A DNA stretch of 23,307 nucleotides from the NCBI GenBank assembly GCA_013153795.1, contig JAADDV010000136.1:1-23307 (forward strand), in the 5' to 3' direction. The translations under genes were made by a program, and so were the position numbers. Each line of letters starts with the position of its first letter. Positions within the stretch are counted from its first letter, which is position 1. This document shows positions 22,454-23,307 of the stretch, one piece after another. Under the pieces are notes generated by a model. It saw only the letters and a list, made by a program, of their open reading frames with translations, was not told the DNA's origin and did no database searches. Origin of the DNA: Aquificota bacterium (GTDB lineage Bacteria; Aquificota; Aquificia; Aquificales; Hydrogenothermaceae).

Positions 22454-23307
22454 TTATAACAAATCATTTGTTCCATTTAAGAATTTTTCCTTTTGCTCTT
22501 CCATTCTTATTTCTTTGGCCAGTTCTTCTATAAGTCTAACAACATCTTCTGTTTTCAATTTCTTTGGATTTATATTCAATTCGGTTAATTTCCGATTTAA
22601 AATTAATTTAGCAATTGGTCCTATTTCTTTCACAAATTCTTTTTCTATATGCTCCAACACAATAGGATTTACATACTCTTCTTTATGTTGCCTTTCTTCT
22701 TTAACTCTTTCTTCAATTTTTCTATCATTATCGATAATTGTAGAAATTTTTTCATATTCTTCAAAAGATTCTTGTATTAAATCCTCTAAAGATGGGACTA
22801 ATTCATCTTCATTTTTTTGATTTTCTGGTTCTACAAATATTTCGCAGAATTCTTCTAAAAGATTTTCTTCATTTGATTTGTCTTCTTTTTTATTATTTTC
22901 TGAAAGAGCTTTTTCTAAATCAAAATTATTTAAATCTACAGATTTTATTTTTTCTAGTATTTCTTTTTCTTTTTTTAGTTTATTTGTAAATATTTCATGT
23001 TCAAGTAAGATTGCTGCAAATTTAGGTTTTTTATCAAAGATACTTCCTATTGATATATTTTCATCTACATAAAAAACAAATAAACCAAATTCCTCTCCTT
23101 CTGCATAAAGATATTTTTTTCCAAAATCAGGAAAGATTTCTTCTATTTCTCCTGATTTTTCTATTAAATGACTAAGTTTTTCTTTAATACTTTTTTTTTT
23201 GTTTTCTTCTAAGGAAGTAATATCCATTAAAAGTTTGGAATTTAAGAAAATTCCTGTAAAATTTGCTTCTATATTTTCATATAACTCTTTTAAATTATTA
23301 AGTAAAA
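22454..23307 (-). CDS. Probable roadblock-like protein with acidic charged tail (5' end outside window)
   Basis: The frame stays open to the window edge: 26 more residues precede the first ATG (23227), and that ATG has no Shine-Dalgarno sequence, so the start is beyond the window. The visible 283 residues begin with a roadblock-like pattern: FTGIFLNSKLLMDITSL (compare GAVLVSPDGLAIAS), a helix, YAEGEEFGLFVFYVDENISIGSIF, then a helix. A highly acidic, glutamate- and lysine-rich segment of about 90 residues follows, and the last 70 residues are helical (HIEKEFVKEIGPIAKLILNRKL, EDVVRLIEELAKEIRMEEQ). It precedes the canonical roadblock gene by 31 bp. I do not recognise the C-terminal part. The roadblock call rests on by-eye pattern and context. 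Confidence 0.6.
   Translation of the reverse strand, partial: LLNNLKELYENIEANFTGIFLNSKLLMDITSLEENKKKSIKEKLSHLIEKSGEIEEIFPDFGKKYLYAEGEEFGLFVFYVDENISIGSIFDKKPKFAAILLEHEIFTNKLKKEKEILEKIKSVDLNNFDLEKALSENNKKEDKSNEENLLEEFCEIFVEPENQKNEDELVPSLEDLIQESFEEYEKISTIIDNDRKIEERVKEERQHKEEYVNPIVLEHIEKEFVKEIGPIAKLILNRKLTELNINPKKLKTEDVVRLIEELAKEIRMEEQKEKFLNGTNDLL

Noticed and set aside
22515..23072. Plus-strand open frames rich in Ser, Phe and Leu opposite the last gene
   Set aside because: They are the complement of a glutamate/lysine-rich coding region and lack start signals or homology.
22454..23227. Complete 257-residue gene starting at the ATG at 23227
   Set aside because: The frame is open to the window edge, the upstream residues continue the domain pattern, and no Shine-Dalgarno sequence precedes this ATG.

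Overview
This is a low-GC (about one third G+C), gene-dense chromosomal window. It most likely comes from a thermophilic chemolithotroph of the Aquificota, probably a Sulfurihydrogenibium-like member of the Hydrogenothermaceae. That assignment is inference from base composition, lysine- and isoleucine-rich proteins, Gram-negative envelope genes (LptB, MlaF), a sulfide:quinone-reductase-like flavoprotein and a bacteriohemerythrin. No ribosomal RNA or other firm phylogenetic marker is present. I see no insertion sequence, prophage or CRISPR array.

Layout. 1-1340: the C-terminal part of an Escherichia coli-like UDP-glucose 6-dehydrogenase meets a bacteriohemerythrin gene head-on, followed by a minus-strand tRNA-Leu(CAA). 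1340-5542: a plus-strand run of mtnA (methionine salvage), yvcK, nadB (NAD synthesis) and infC, ending at a clear terminator; infC appears to start at AUU. 5548-7148: a perfect 26-bp palindrome precedes a two-gene unit, a NifX/NafY-type small protein and an SQR-like flavoprotein, closed by its own terminator. 7212-10968: pgeF, accD, mobB, acyP and a five-LysM protein with a degenerate M23 (LytM) domain, nearly gapless. 11025-14311: alaC-type aminotransferase, lptB, mlaF and hpt, mostly with overlapping start and stop codons. 14301-16979: a minus-strand nnr-ribD pair converging on hpt. 17068-18962: mnmG with a strong terminator. 18963-19309: an AT-rich stretch without genes. 19310-20824: comM.

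20821-23307, on the minus strand: a four-gene cluster comprising a truncated, probably roadblock-like protein with an acidic charged tail, a canonical roadblock/LC7 protein, a DUF4388 protein with a predicted winged-helix tail, and a small Ras-like GTPase. The GTPase resembles the CvnD GTPases of actinobacterial conservons. This cluster is the best candidate for a little-described system: a roadblock/GTPase switch in which a DUF4388 protein takes the place of the conservon DUF742 protein.

Most of the window is housekeeping metabolism and envelope biogenesis in short, tightly packed operons. The accessory signals are the G-protein cluster, the palindrome-controlled flavoprotein unit, the FNR-like box in front of the hemerythrin, and the amidase-activator-like LysM/LytM protein.
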